Positions 21,034 to 30,647 are shown, numbered from the stretch's first letter. The stretch is DNA of 64,000 nt from Halomonas alimentaria (GCF_009902005.1 NZ_WUTT01000001.1:1106872-1170871); one strand, 5' to 3'. A program made the numbers and translations. Notes: a model not told the origin generated them from the sequence alone.

Positions 21034-23045
21034 TTTCCTCGGATCAGGTCGCGGATCAGCCGCCGCCCCGGGTGCAGGTGGTCCACCAGCGGCTGCTCCA
21101 GGGGCAGCGGCTCGTCGCAGATCCGTGAGGCGAGCAGCTCGGCGCACAGCGGCGCGCTGGCCATGCCGCGGGAGCCATGGGCGGCGCTGACCCAGAGGCC
21201 CGCATGGTGGCCGCCGGGTGTCTCGGGGATGCGCGTCGCGTCCTTGGCCAGTACCGCGTACTCCTCCCGCCAGGCGTCGGCGTCGGGCACCGGACCACAG
21301 TAGGGCGTCTTGTCGGGGCTGGCCGCTCGTACGCCGACCAGCGCGGTGAGATTCTCGGGGGCGAGGTCGGCGCCAGCGTCGCGCAGGGCGGCGACGAAGT
21401 GCGGCAGGCCGCGCTCCAGCTCCTCCAGATTGGCGCGATGGTCGGCCTCGCGTTCGCTGGTATCGGTATCGCCAGGTCCGAAGGTTGCCCCGAAGTTGAG
21501 CACGCCATCCGCCGCCGGAGGCACATAGCCGCCGGCGCAGACCACGCGTCCCAGCCGAGGCGCCCCCGCGGGCAGCGTGAGCTGGCTGAGCTGGCCGCGA
21601 ACCGGCTGCAGCGGCAGCGAGGCGGTCTGGGCGAAGGTGGCCGTCTCGACGGCGCCGGCGAGCACCACCTGATCGGCCGTGAGCGGCTCGCCCGTGGCCA
21701 TCTCCAGCATCCAGCCACTCTCCTGCTGGCGGAGTGCCACCACCTCGCCGCGCCGGAAGGTGACGCCAGGCGTTGCCGCCAGGCGCACGCAGAGCTCCAT
21801 GGGTCTGACCCAGGCGGCGTCGGGATAGTCCAGCGCCGGGGCATCGATCCTGATGCCGGCGGCGGCGCTGGCCGCCTCGGCATCCAGCCCTCGCACCACG
21901 CTCTCCGGCAGGGGGTGGTTGGCCAGGAAGCGTGCCTGACGCGCCTGCTCCTTCTCGCTCCGGGCCAGCTGCAGCACCCCGCTGGCCCGCCACAGCTCCT
22001 GCCGCGGGTCGAGCCATGCCAGCCAGCGGCGGCTGTGCAGGAAGCCCGCCAGGTAGGTACGGCTCTGCCGGTTGGTGTCGGCGGCAAGCTTGACGTAGAG
22101 GGCCCCCTGCAGGTGGGTGCTGCCGAGATCGGCGCGCGCGAAGCGGTCGATCAGGGTGACGGCGATGCCGCGCCGGGCCAGGGCGGCGGCCGTGCTGGCG
22201 CCGGCGATTCCCGCACCGATGACTGCCACATGGCGGGGTGGCAGGGCGGTCGGCGGTGTGAACCAGGGCGTCTGTCGCCGGCGCTCATCCATGGGAGGCG
22301 TGGCGATCTCGCCGCACAGCATCTCGCGCTTGCGACCGAACCCCGGTGCCTTGTGCCAGGTGAAGCCGGCAGCGGCCAGGCCGCGCTTGACCACCCCGGC
22401 GCAGCTGAAGGTGGCGAAGGTGGCGCCCGGCCGCGAGCGGGCCGCCATGGCCTTGAAGAGCTCGGGCCGCCACATCTCGGGGTTCTTCGCGGGGGCGAAA
22501 CCGTCCAGGAACCAGGCGTCGACCCGGCCTTCGAGCAGCGCCAGCCGCTCGGCGGCGTCGCCCAGGTGCAGGTCCAGGGTGACCCGCTCGTCGAGCCATA
22601 GCCGATGCACGCCGCCCACCGGTTCGGGCCACTGTGCCACGAGTGCCTCGCCGCGTTCGGCCAGGTCCGGCCAGGCGGCCAGCGCCCTGGCCAGATCCTC
22701 GCGGCCGAGCGGAAACTTCTCGGTGGAGACCAGGTGCAGCCGTGCCCCGGCCGGGGCGTGGGCGTCGAAGCAGGCCCAGGCGCAGAGCATGTTGAGTCCG
22801 GTGCCGAAGCCGGTCTCGCCGACCACGAAGGGGCGCGGCTCCCGCCACTCCCTGAAGCGCTCCGCCAGGCGATTGCCGGCGACGAAGACGTGCTCGGTCT
22901 CGGCGCGACCGTCATGCCGGGAGAAGTAGACGTCATCGAAGGCGGGGGAGTGCGGGGCGGCCTCGCCGCTGGCATCGCTGCGCCAGTCGAGGCGGGCGGT
23001 TTCCAGGGCGGCGAGGGGCGGCAGGCCATCGGGGGCGGCGGTCAA
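21030..23045 (-). CDS. mnmC: Bifunctional tRNA wobble-uridine enzyme MnmC
   Basis: MnmC completes the mnm5s2U34 modification of tRNA. Its C-terminal FAD oxidase removes the carboxymethyl group and its N-terminal SAM domain methylates the resulting amine. The 671-residue protein has the methyltransferase half (GETGFGTGLN near residue 77 and the VDAWFLDGFAPAKNPEMW signature) and the oxidase half beginning near residue 270 with the FAD-binding GAGIAGAS. Both domains look intact. The ATG is at 23045, downstream of a region with two DnaA-box-like sequences. Confidence 0.95.
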
Positions 23046-23138
23046 GGGGAGCTCCGGAAGCGTTCAAAATTTGATCGGTCACGCCGCGGGGCCGGGGCCA
23101 GGGGGCTGGCGAAAGGCATCCGCGGCGTTTCAACAGTG

Positions 23139-23175
23139 TTATCCACAGCCTCTGTGCAAAACCGGCTGTTGATAA
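23139..23175. promoter_or_regulatory. Inverted pair of DnaA-box-like sequences
   Basis: TTATCCACA at 23139-23147 is an exact DnaA-box consensus. The reverse complement of TTATCAACA (one mismatch) is at 23167-23175, 19 bp further on in the opposite orientation. Both lie in the 154-bp gap upstream of mnmC. Binding is not shown and a chance occurrence is possible. Confidence 0.35.
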
Positions 23176-23199
23176 GCCATCCTGTTCAGGCCGGCGCTC

Positions 23200-23499
23200 T
23201 CAGGGAAGCACCTTCTTGAAGGGCTTCACCGTGACCTTGGCGTAGACCCCGGCGATCATGTAGGGATCGGCGTCGGCCCAGGCCTGGGCCGCCTTGAGGC
23301 TGTCGAATTCGGCGACCACCAGGCTACCGGAGAAGCCGGCCTCGCCCGGGTCCTCGCTGTCGATCGCCGGGTGGGGGCCGGCCAGCACCAGGCGGCCGTC
23401 GTCGCGCAGCGCCTCGAGGCGTGCCAGATGGTCCGGGCGAGCGGCCAGTCGGCGCTCCAGGCTGTTGTTCACATCCTCGCTGATGATCGCATAGAGCAT
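23200..23499 (-). CDS. YciI family protein
   Basis: This is a 99-residue YciI-like (dimeric ferredoxin-like fold) protein. Seen in the sequence are the family start [10 protein letters not shown], the [13 protein letters not shown] stretch with the conserved His-Asp region, and the C-terminal [17 protein letters not shown]. The enzymatic role of most YciI proteins is unknown. The ATG at 23499 follows AGAAGGAAG. A longer in-frame reading to 23895 runs antisense into the neighbouring PHP gene and is not supported. It is divergent from the PHP nuclease gene. Confidence 0.88.
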   Translation of the reverse strand: MLYAIISEDVNNSLERRLAARPDHLARLEALRDDGRLVLAGPHPAIDSEDPGEAGFSGSLVVAEFDSLKAAQAWADADPYMIAGVYAKVTVKPFKKVLP

Positions 23500-23625
23500 G
23501 GGTGGCTTCCTTCTGTGGGGGCGGCATTGCCGAGGGGCGGGCGTCATTGACCTGCACTGGATTGACCGGCATTGGCCAGGCGCGCACCATGGTAGGCCAT
23601 TCTGACAAAGTCGCCGGTCGGCGTC

Positions 23626-24531
23626 ATGCCAATGCCTCCACTTCCCGTTCGCTTCGAGGGTGATCCCGAGCCTCTCCGCATCGATCTGCACATGCACTCC
23701 ACCGCCTCGGATGGCGCCCTGCCGCCCGCCGAGGTGGTGGCGTTGTGTGCCGCGCGGGGCCTGACCCATATGGCGCTGACCGACCATGACACCGTCGCCG
23801 GCGTGGCCGAGGCCGCCGCGGCCGCCGAGGAGAAGGGGCTTGTACTGATCGCCGGCTGCGAGCTCTCCACCCAGTGGCGCGGCATCGGCATCCATGTGGT
23901 GGGATTGTTGCCCGACGGCGCCCGGGGCCCGCTGGTCGAGGGACTGGCGGCCCAGGCCGTGGCACGCGAGAAGCGCGCGGGGACCATCGCCTCACGCATG
24001 GAGAAGGTCGGTCTCGCCGATGCCCTGGCCAAAGCCCGGGAGCAGGCCGGCAGCGAGCGTCCCCTGGGGCGCCCCGACTTTGCCCGGGCGCTGGTCGCGG
24101 CGGGGCTGGTCCCCGATGTGGCGACCGCCTTCAGGAAGCACCTGGGAAACGGCAAGCCAGGCGACGTCAAGGCGCTGTGGCCGGGTCTCGCCGAGGCGGT
24201 GGGCTGGATTGTCGATGCCGGCGGCGTGGCCGTGCTGGCCCATCCGCTGCGCTACTCCCTGACGCGGCGCAAGCGCGGCCTGCTGCTCGACGACTTCGTC
24301 GCCGCCGGCGGCCAGGCGGCCGAGCTGGTCAGCGGCTTCCAGAACCCCGACGTGACCCGCGACCTGGCGCGCCAGCTGCAGGAGCGCGACCTCTACGCCT
24401 CCCAGGGCAGCGACTTCCACTTTCCCGGCGGCCACCTGGCGCCGGGCAGCATGAGCCCGGTGCCGCGCACCGCTACGCTACCGGTATGGACCCATCCGCG
24501 GCTGGCGCCGCGACTCAATTCAGGAGCGTGA
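23626..24531 (+). CDS. rnm: PHP-domain 5'-3' exoribonuclease RNase AM (TrpH/YciV)
   Basis: This is a 301-residue polymerase-and-histidinol-phosphatase domain protein like E. coli YciV/TrpH, which trims 5' ends of RNA (rRNA maturation) and acts on 3',5'-pAp. The metal-binding motifs are [11 protein letters not shown] near residue 20, ALTDHDT near residue 50, AGCELST, and the C-terminal [12 protein letters not shown]. yciO begins 5 bp later. The same pair lies side by side in enteric bacteria, which supports both calls. An in-frame ATG two codons inside is an alternative start. Confidence 0.9.
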   Translation: MPMPPLPVRFEGDPEPLRIDLHMHSTASDGALPPAEVVALCAARGLTHMALTDHDTVAGVAEAAAAAEEKGLVLIAGCELSTQWRGIGIHVVGLLPDGARGPLVEGLAAQAVAREKRAGTIASRMEKVGLADALAKAREQAGSERPLGRPDFARALVAAGLVPDVATAFRKHLGNGKPGDVKALWPGLAEAVGWIVDAGGVAVLAHPLRYSLTRRKRGLLLDDFVAAGGQAAELVSGFQNPDVTRDLARQLQERDLYASQGSDFHFPGGHLAPGSMSPVPRTATLPVWTHPRLAPRLNSGA

Positions 24532-24535
24532 CCAC

Positions 24536-25159
24536 ATGAGCCAGTTCTTCCAGATCCACCCCGAGAACCCCCAGAAGCGCCTGATCGACCAGGCGATCGG
24601 GATCATCCGTGCGGGCGGCGTGGTGGCCTATCCCACCGACTCCGGCTATGCCCTGGGCTGCCACCTGGGCGAGAAGAAGGCCATCGACAAGATCAAGTGG
24701 CTGCGCTCCCTGGACGACAAGCACAACTTCACCCTGGTGTGCTCCGACCTCTCCGAGATCGGCACCTATGCCAAGGTCGACAACGCCGTGTTCCGCCTGC
24801 TCAAGGCCCACACCCCCGGCGCCTACACCTTCATCCTCAACGCCACCACCGAGGTGCCACGCCTGCTGCTGCACCCCAAGCGGCGCTCCATCGGCGTGCG
24901 CGTGCCTGACCACGCCATCACCCACGCCCTGCTGGCGGCCCTCGGCGAGCCGCTGATGAGCGTGACCCTGATCCCGGTGGGCGAAGAGTTGCCGATGACC
25001 GATGCCGAGGAGATCCGCGACCGCTTCGGTGCCCACCTCGACCTGATCATCGACGGCGGCGCCTGCCACCTGGAGCCCACCAGTGTGGTGGACCTGCGTG
25101 ACCTGCCGCCGGTGATCCTGCGCGAGGGGCGCGGCGACGTCGAACCCTTCCGCGAGTAA
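24536..25159 (+). CDS. yciO: YciO, Sua5/YrdC/YciO-family protein
   Basis: This 207-residue protein has the Sua5/YrdC fold with the nucleotide-binding segment AYPTDSGYALGC and the KHNFTLVCSDLSEIG and RSIGVRVPDH motifs. YciO resembles the threonylcarbamoyl-AMP synthase TsaC but has low or no such activity in the enzymes studied, so I keep the family name. The C-terminal PTSVVDL motif is present. It is in an operon with the PHP nuclease gene. Confidence 0.9.
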   Translation: MSQFFQIHPENPQKRLIDQAIGIIRAGGVVAYPTDSGYALGCHLGEKKAIDKIKWLRSLDDKHNFTLVCSDLSEIGTYAKVDNAVFRLLKAHTPGAYTFILNATTEVPRLLLHPKRRSIGVRVPDHAITHALLAALGEPLMSVTLIPVGEELPMTDAEEIRDRFGAHLDLIIDGGACHLEPTSVVDLRDLPPVILREGRGDVEPFRE

Positions 25160-25177
25160 GTCTCTCCCCCGTGGCGG

Positions 25178-26089
25178 TCAGGCGTCGTTGCCCTTGCCGC
25201 CATGTTCCTCCCACCAGGCCTCCTGCTCCTCCTCGGAGAGCTGCGGGTCGGGGCTGTCCTCATCCAGCCAGGTGCCGCACAGCAGGCAGTACTTGGCGCG
25301 CTGCTCGTGGCGGTCGTGGCCGCAGCCGGGGCAGGCCTCGTCGGAGTAGCGGTCGGCGCGGATCGAGCGAATCACTTCGGCGGAGAAGACCCCGGTGGGC
25401 ACGGCGATGATGGAGTAACCGATCAGCATCACCATCACCGAGATCGCCTGACCCAGCGGGGTCACCGGCACGATGTCGCCGAAGCCCACCGTGGTCAGGG
25501 TGACGATGGCCCAGTAGATCGCCGTGGGGATGCTGGTGAATCCGGCCTCGGCGGGCTCGATCAGGTAGACGATCGAGGCGAAGATCGAGACCAGCATGAA
25601 GACGGTGAACAGGAACAGGAAGATCTGGTGGCTGCTGCGCTTCAGGGCCCCGATCAGCAGCCGGCCTTCGCCGACGAATTCCATCAGCCGCAGTACCCGG
25701 AAGATGCGCAGGGTGCGCAGCAGACGCACCATCACCAGGGTCTGGGCCCCGGGCAGAAGCAGCGCCAGCCAGGTGGGCAGGATGGCGATCAGGTCCACCA
25801 TGCCGTAGAAGCTCTTGAGGTACTGAAGAGGCCGCTCCAGGCAGTAGAGGCGTGCCGCCAGTTCCAGGGTGAAGGCGATGGTGAACCCCCACTCCAGCCA
25901 GAAGAACAGCGTGCCGTAGTCGGCCCGCAGGCTCTCGATGCTCTCCAGCATCACCACCAGCACGCTGGCGAGTATCGCCACGATCAGGGCGATATCGAAG
26001 CCCTTGGCCAGCGGGGTATCGGACTCGAAGATGATCTGGAAGACCCGGGTACGCAGGCCTTCGCCGGCGGGTCTGGGCAGGTGGTTCAC
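25178..26089 (-). CDS. Voltage-gated-type potassium channel with C-terminal zinc ribbon
   Basis: This is a 303-residue six-helix ion channel subunit. It shows S1-S3 helices, a voltage-sensor-like S4 with Arg at every third position (VRLLRTLRIFRVLRLM), and the selectivity filter TVGFGD between S5 and S6. After S6 a short cytoplasmic tail carries two CxxC pairs (CPGCGHDRHEQRAKYCLLCG), a zinc-ribbon arrangement, and ends very acidic. I use the GTG at 26089 with AAGGA upstream. A longer frame to 26188 overlaps the upstream CYTH gene. Channel identity is firm; gating ligand or voltage is not known. The ribbon might sense metal or redox state. Confidence 0.87.
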   Translation of the reverse strand: MNHLPRPAGEGLRTRVFQIIFESDTPLAKGFDIALIVAILASVLVVMLESIESLRADYGTLFFWLEWGFTIAFTLELAARLYCLERPLQYLKSFYGMVDLIAILPTWLALLLPGAQTLVMVRLLRTLRIFRVLRLMEFVGEGRLLIGALKRSSHQIFLFLFTVFMLVSIFASIVYLIEPAEAGFTSIPTAIYWAIVTLTTVGFGDIVPVTPLGQAISVMVMLIGYSIIAVPTGVFSAEVIRSIRADRYSDEACPGCGHDRHEQRAKYCLLCGTWLDEDSPDPQLSEEEQEAWWEEHGGKGNDA

Positions 26090-26112
26090 GGGCGGCGTCC
26101 TTGTAGGTGGGG

Positions 26113-26979
26113 TCAGGCCAGGGGCTCTCGGCCCGACAAATGGTGCGACAACTCCAGCAGGCAGCGTCCGAGGGCAGGCGTCAGCCACCTATCATCGACC
26201 AGGGCGTCGGCGAGTGCACCTGCCGCCTCGCGCGTAACAGTGTCGCCCTGCGCGGCGAGTCGCCGGAAGGCTTCTCGGGCCGCCGCGTGGCACTCGGCGC
26301 GACCGCTGTCGGCGTGGGCGTCAAGTGCCACCACGGCGCGGTGCAACCAGGCCTGTGGCGAGCCCCCCTCGGGCAGGCGCCACTCGCTCGCGAGCAGGGC
26401 GCCGCCGCGAGCCGCCTTGCTGGTGTCCGAGGGGTGCAGTGCCACGCGCGCGGCCAGCGCCTCGGCCAGCGACCACAGGGCGGCGGGCTCCCCCGCCTTG
26501 AGCTCCAGCTCCAGCTCGCGGATCGCCACGCGGCGATCCCCTGCGATGATCTCGCCCTCGTCCAGCGCCAACTCGATCCTTGCCCCGCGGTGCTCCAGCT
26601 GCCAGGTCTCGCGACGAAAGTCCGTGGTAAAGCGCGCCTCCAGGCGTTCCAGCACGTCCCGGCCCAACGCGGCCGGCGGCAGCCCTGCCAGGCCGGCCAG
26701 GTCCAGCCCCGGCCCCGGGACCTGCCACTCCCACTCGCCGCGCCGCGACAGGCCACCACCGCCTTCACCACGGGTTTTCACCGTCTGCAGCAGACGGTCA
26801 TCGAGCCGGCGCAGGCGCAGTGCCATGCGCGCCGCTTCCAGCTCACCCGCGGGGGTGTCGAAGTAGGTGTTGCCGAGGAAGGCGACGCCGGGTGTGATGT
26901 CTGCGAGCAGGGGGTGATGGCGCAGGGCGTCGGGGCCTTCGGGACCCAGGGCAAGCTTCAGTTCGATCTCTTGACTCAT
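26113..26979 (-). CDS. CYTH-domain inorganic triphosphatase (YgiF-like)
   Basis: This 288-residue protein begins with the CYTH signature ExExK as EIELKLAL at residues 4-11. Tunnel residues follow in the Arg/Lys-rich MALRLRRLDDRLLQTVKTRG and the acidic ELELELKAGE. YgiF-type enzymes hydrolyse inorganic triphosphate. The E. coli protein also has a CHAD domain (about 430 residues in all). Here only a short helical tail follows the CYTH domain, so the CHAD part is small or absent. It is transcribed with the potassium channel gene, 23 bp apart. Confidence 0.85.
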   Translation of the reverse strand: MSQEIELKLALGPEGPDALRHHPLLADITPGVAFLGNTYFDTPAGELEAARMALRLRRLDDRLLQTVKTRGEGGGGLSRRGEWEWQVPGPGLDLAGLAGLPPAALGRDVLERLEARFTTDFRRETWQLEHRGARIELALDEGEIIAGDRRVAIRELELELKAGEPAALWSLAEALAARVALHPSDTSKAARGGALLASEWRLPEGGSPQAWLHRAVVALDAHADSGRAECHAAAREAFRRLAAQGDTVTREAAGALADALVDDRWLTPALGRCLLELSHHLSGREPLA

Positions 26980-27083
26980 GTGGCGGCGGCCTCGATCAGA
27001 TGACGTTTGAGTGAATATTTCATGACGATAGCAGCAGGGGTCACTATACTGTCGCCGCCATTTTCCAGGTTTCGAGATGCCCT

Positions 27084-27764
27084 ATGGTGACATCCAATCC
27101 CTTCTCCGCGATGTTCGGTCGCTCGCCATTCCAGCCGTTGCTGACCCATATCGTCAAGACGAGCGAGTGTGCCGACCAGCTGCTGCCGTTCTTCGAGGCG
27201 ACCCTGGTGGGCGACTGGGATGCGGCGGCGATCCACCGCGAGTCGGTCACGCGCCTCGAGCATGAGGCCGATGAGCTCAAGACCGAACTGCGCCTCAACC
27301 TCCCCAATACCATGTTCCTGCCGGTATCACGCTCCGACCTGCTCGATCTGATCAGCGTACAGGACAAGATCGCCAACAAGGTCCGCGACATCACCGGCAT
27401 CATGCTCGGCCGGCGCATGCAGGTGCCCGAGGAGCTGGCTCAGCCGATGCGTGACTACATGCGCACCGCGGTGGCCTGCGTGGCCCAGGCGCGCCACGCA
27501 CTGGAGGAGCTCAAGGATTTGCTCGAGTCCGGTTTCGGCCGCAACGTCAGCGACGTGATGCAGAAGCTGATCCGCGAGCTGCATCGACTGGAGCAGCAGG
27601 CCGACGACCAGCAGATTGCCATCCGCCGCCAGCTGTTCGGCCTCGAGGATCGCATGCCCCCGGTAGACGTGATGTTCCTCTACAAGATCATCGACTGGGT
27701 GGGTGAGCTTTCCGACCGCGCCGAGCGCGTCGGTAGCCGCCTGCAGATCATGACGGCCAACTGA
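27084..27764 (+). CDS. DUF47/TIGR00153 PhoU-like phosphate-transport regulator
   Basis: This is a 226-residue all-helical cytoplasmic protein of the DUF47 family. The TIGR00153 start NPFSAMFGRSPFQPL is evident, followed by long amphipathic helices related to PhoU. Such proteins are encoded next to PiT phosphate transporters and are thought to control them, and the next gene is pit. The ATG at 27084 gives the conserved N-terminus. Confidence 0.9.
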   Translation: MVTSNPFSAMFGRSPFQPLLTHIVKTSECADQLLPFFEATLVGDWDAAAIHRESVTRLEHEADELKTELRLNLPNTMFLPVSRSDLLDLISVQDKIANKVRDITGIMLGRRMQVPEELAQPMRDYMRTAVACVAQARHALEELKDLLESGFGRNVSDVMQKLIRELHRLEQQADDQQIAIRRQLFGLEDRMPPVDVMFLYKIIDWVGELSDRAERVGSRLQIMTAN

Positions 27765-27838
27765 ATTCCACGGCCCCGGTGATCCCGGAGCCGCCACCAG
27801 CACGCCATCCAACGACCGCAACGAGGGGACACATCCTC

Positions 27839-29104
27839 ATGTCGATCATTGCGCAGCACGGCGAGATCTTCATCATCCTGGCCTGCCTCTTCGGCTTCTT
27901 CATGGCCTGGGGTGTAGGTGCCAACGACGTCGCCAACGCCATGGGCACCTCGGTAGGCTCTCGCGCCATCACCATCAAGCAGGCGATCATCATCGCCGTG
28001 ATCTTCGAGTTCCTCGGCGCCTGGCTGGCCGGTGGTGAGGTCACCAACACCATTCGCAAGGGGATCATCGACCCCGAGATGCTCCAGGAAGACCCGCAGC
28101 TGCTGGTCTACGGCATGCTGGCGGCGCTGCTGGCGGCCGCTACCTGGCTGCTGATCGCCTCCATGAAGGGCTGGCCGGTCTCCACCACCCACTCCATCGT
28201 CGGCGCCATCGTCGGCTTCTCGGTAGCCGGCCTTGGTGCCTCTGCCGTGGACTGGGGGGCGGTTGGCCAGATCGCCGCCAGCTGGATTGTCTCACCACTG
28301 CTCGCCGGTACCATCGCCTTCACCCTGTTCAAGTCGGTACAGCACCTTATCTTCGAGGCCAATGACCCCTTCGCCGCGGCCAAGCGCTATGTGCCCATGT
28401 ACGTCTTCCTGGTCGGCTTCGCGGTGACCATGGTGACCCTGACCAAGGGCCTCAAGCACGTCGGCCTGGACCTCGGCTTCGGCGCCAGCCTGCTGCTTTC
28501 GATCCTCGCCGGCCTGCTTGTCTCGGCACTCGGCGGTTTCATGGAGCGGCGGGTGCAGGCCAGCAGCCGCAAGACCGATCAGTTCGGCTTCAGCGGGGTC
28601 GAGCGGGTGTTCGGCGTACTGATGATCTTCACCGCCTGCGCCATGGCCTTCGCCCACGGCTCCAACGACGTGGCCAACGCCGTGGGCCCGCTGGCGGCGG
28701 TGATCAGCGTGGTGCAGACCGGCGGTGAGATCGAGGCCGCGGCCCTGGTGCCCTGGTGGGTGCTGGTGCTGGGCGGCGGCGGCATCGTCGTCGGCCTGGT
28801 CACCTACGGTCGAAAGGTGATCGCCACCGTGGGGACCGGCATCACCGAGCTGACGCCCAGTCGTGGCTTCGCCGCCACCCTGGCCGCCGCGGTCACCGTG
28901 GTGCTGGCCTCGGGCACGGGCCTGCCGATCTCCACCACCCACACCCTGGTGGGGGCCGTGCTGGGCGTGGGCCTGGCCCGCGGCATGGCGGCGCTGAACC
29001 TGCGCGTGATCGGCACCATCGCCATGTCATGGCTGATCACCCTACCCGCCGGTGCGGGCCTGGCGATCCTGTTCTTCTTCACCTTCAAGGGCATGTTCGG
29101 CTAA
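27839..29104 (+). CDS. pit: Inorganic phosphate transporter, PiT family
   Basis: This is a low-affinity, cation-coupled phosphate uptake protein of the inner membrane. The 421-residue product has two homologous halves, each with the PiT motif: GANDVANAMGTSVG near residue 28 and GSNDVANAVGPLA near residue 275. Roughly ten helices lie between and around them. I chose the ATG at 27839. A GTG at 27779 in frame adds 20 residues without family character. It is co-transcribed with the DUF47 gene and ended by the repeat-type terminator that begins at its stop codon. Confidence 0.93.
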   Translation: MSIIAQHGEIFIILACLFGFFMAWGVGANDVANAMGTSVGSRAITIKQAIIIAVIFEFLGAWLAGGEVTNTIRKGIIDPEMLQEDPQLLVYGMLAALLAAATWLLIASMKGWPVSTTHSIVGAIVGFSVAGLGASAVDWGAVGQIAASWIVSPLLAGTIAFTLFKSVQHLIFEANDPFAAAKRYVPMYVFLVGFAVTMVTLTKGLKHVGLDLGFGASLLLSILAGLLVSALGGFMERRVQASSRKTDQFGFSGVERVFGVLMIFTACAMAFAHGSNDVANAVGPLAAVISVVQTGGEIEAAALVPWWVLVLGGGGIVVGLVTYGRKVIATVGTGITELTPSRGFAATLAAAVTVVLASGTGLPISTTHTLVGAVLGVGLARGMAALNLRVIGTIAMSWLITLPAGAGLAILFFFTFKGMFG

Positions 29105-29170
29105 GCGTCGAGCGGCAAGCACCGAGCGACAGGAAACCCCGAAGGCCGAGGCCTCGGGGTTTCCATTTGT
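29102..29170 (+). repeat. Terminator module, copy 1
   Basis: It starts at the pit stop codon and contains an 11-bp stem (GGAAACCCCGA at 29132-29142 pairing with 29154-29164) followed by ATTTGT. The first 58 bases match the sequence after nadA (48459 onward) with about eight substitutions and one indel, including the non-hairpin lead-in CGAGC-N-GCAAGC-N-CCGAG. It is both an intrinsic terminator and a member of a repeated family. Confidence 0.7.
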
Positions 29171-29277
29171 CGCGGCCGGTGCCACGCTGCCGCTTGGCCG
29201 CTGCCGCCGTTTTCATCGCTCTGCTATAGTCGTGGCTCCCCAGCTGCTATCGTTCACCCGCTGCCGGAGAGCGGCCC

Positions 29278-30591
29278 TTGGATACACGCTTCCCCTTCGT
29301 CGACTGGTTTCGCAACTCCTCGCCCTACATCAACGCCCATCGCGGACGAACCTTCGTCATCCTGATCGAGGGCGAGGCGATGGCGCGCGGTCGCGGCGAG
29401 CAGCTGGTGCAGGATCTGGCGCTGCTGCATACCCTGGGGGTGCGGCTGGTGGTGGTGTTCGGCATCCGCCCTCAGGTTCGACAGGCGCTGGAGGCCGCGG
29501 GAATCACGCCGGGACAGCACCAGGGGCGCTGGGTCGCCGAAGGTGAGGTCATGGCTTGCATCGAGCGTGTTGCCGCCGAGCAGCGGCTGTGGCTGGAGGC
29601 GCGTTTCTCGCTGGGGCTGCCCAACACGCCCATGCATGGCGTCGAGCTCACTGCGGTCTCCGGCAACCTGGTGATGGCCAAGCCGCTGGGAGTTCGTGAG
29701 GGGGTCGATTTCGATCACAGCGGGGAGGTGCGCCGGGTGCGTACCCAGGCGATCGAAGGGCTGCTGGAAAAGGGGGCGTTGGTGGTGCTGCCGCCGTTGG
29801 GCTTCTCCAGCACCGGCGAGGTGTTCGACCTTGATGCCTCCGACGTGGCCCAGCACGCCGCCATGGCGCTGTCAGCCGACAAGCTGATCCTGCTCGGAGA
29901 GGCCAGCGGCCTGTTCGACGCCAGCGGCCAGCTGCAGCGCCAGCTGACGCCCGCCGATGCGGGGCCGCTGCTGGCCCAGGCGGTCCCCGGCAGCGAGTTG
30001 GCGCGCCATCTGGAGGCCGCCTGCCAGGCGGCCCGCCATGGCGTGGCACGCACCCACCTGCTCTCATGGCATGACCACGATGCCCTGCTCGGTGAGCTCT
30101 TCACCCGCGACGGTGTGGGTACCATGATCACCCAGCACCGCTACGAGCAGCTGCGTTCGGCGGAGCTGGCGGATATCGGCGGCCTGCTGGAACTGCTCGA
30201 GCCCCTGGAGCGGCGTGGCATGCTGGTACCGCGCTCCCGGGAGCGTCTCGAGCACCAGATTGACGACTACGTGGTTATCGAGCGCGATGGCATGATCATC
30301 GGCTGTGCGGCCCTGCACCGTTTCGACGAAGCCGAGATGGGCGAGCTGGCCTGCGTGGCGGTTCACGACGACTACCGCGGCGGTGCCCGGGGTGAGCTGC
30401 TGCTCGCCGAGCTCGAGCGCCGCGCCCGGCGCCAGGGATTGTCGGCGCTGTTCGCCCTGACCACCCACACCACGCACTGGTTCTTCGAGCACGGCTTTCG
30501 TCTGGCCGATCTCGAGGCGCTGCCGCCGCTGCGCCGGGACACCTATAACCACGCCCGCAAGTCCAAGGTGCTGGTCAAGTCGCTGGGCTGA
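29278..30591 (+). CDS. argA: N-acetylglutamate synthase ArgA
   Basis: This is the first enzyme of arginine biosynthesis, acetylating glutamate with acetyl-CoA, normally feedback-inhibited by arginine. The 437-residue protein has an amino-acid-kinase-like N-terminal regulatory domain (FVDWFRNSSPYINAHRGRTF at the start) and a C-terminal GNAT domain (GCAALHRF, then DYRGGARGELLLAELE). The start is a TTG at 29278, supported by GGAGAG upstream and by the family's N-terminal sequence. No clear terminator follows. The downstream 786 bp are non-coding. Confidence 0.93.
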   Translation: MDTRFPFVDWFRNSSPYINAHRGRTFVILIEGEAMARGRGEQLVQDLALLHTLGVRLVVVFGIRPQVRQALEAAGITPGQHQGRWVAEGEVMACIERVAAEQRLWLEARFSLGLPNTPMHGVELTAVSGNLVMAKPLGVREGVDFDHSGEVRRVRTQAIEGLLEKGALVVLPPLGFSSTGEVFDLDASDVAQHAAMALSADKLILLGEASGLFDASGQLQRQLTPADAGPLLAQAVPGSELARHLEAACQAARHGVARTHLLSWHDHDALLGELFTRDGVGTMITQHRYEQLRSAELADIGGLLELLEPLERRGMLVPRSRERLEHQIDDYVVIERDGMIIGCAALHRFDEAEMGELACVAVHDDYRGGARGELLLAELERRARRQGLSALFALTTHTTHWFFEHGFRLADLEALPPLRRDTYNHARKSKVLVKSLG

Positions 30592-30598
30592 GCCGGGG

Positions 30599-30615
30599 TG
30601 TCGCCGCTTGGCACC
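30599..30615. promoter_or_regulatory. Putative sigma54-activator site, imperfect
   Basis: TGTCGCC-GCT-TGGCACC is an imperfect inverted repeat that shares its left arm with the two better sites downstream. It lies directly after argA and about 228 bp upstream of the predicted sigma54 start. Confidence 0.35.
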
Positions 30616-30629
30616 ATGCATGGCGCCGC

Positions 30630-30647
30630 TGTCGCCGCATTGCGACC
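30630..30647. promoter_or_regulatory. Putative enhancer site for a sigma54 activator (GlrR-like)
   Basis: TGTCGCC-GCAT-TGCGACC matches TGTC-N10-GACA, the GlrR consensus as I recall it, at all but the last base, and is symmetrical over 6 bp per arm. Its centre is about 196 bp upstream of the predicted sigma54 transcript start. Confidence 0.5.
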
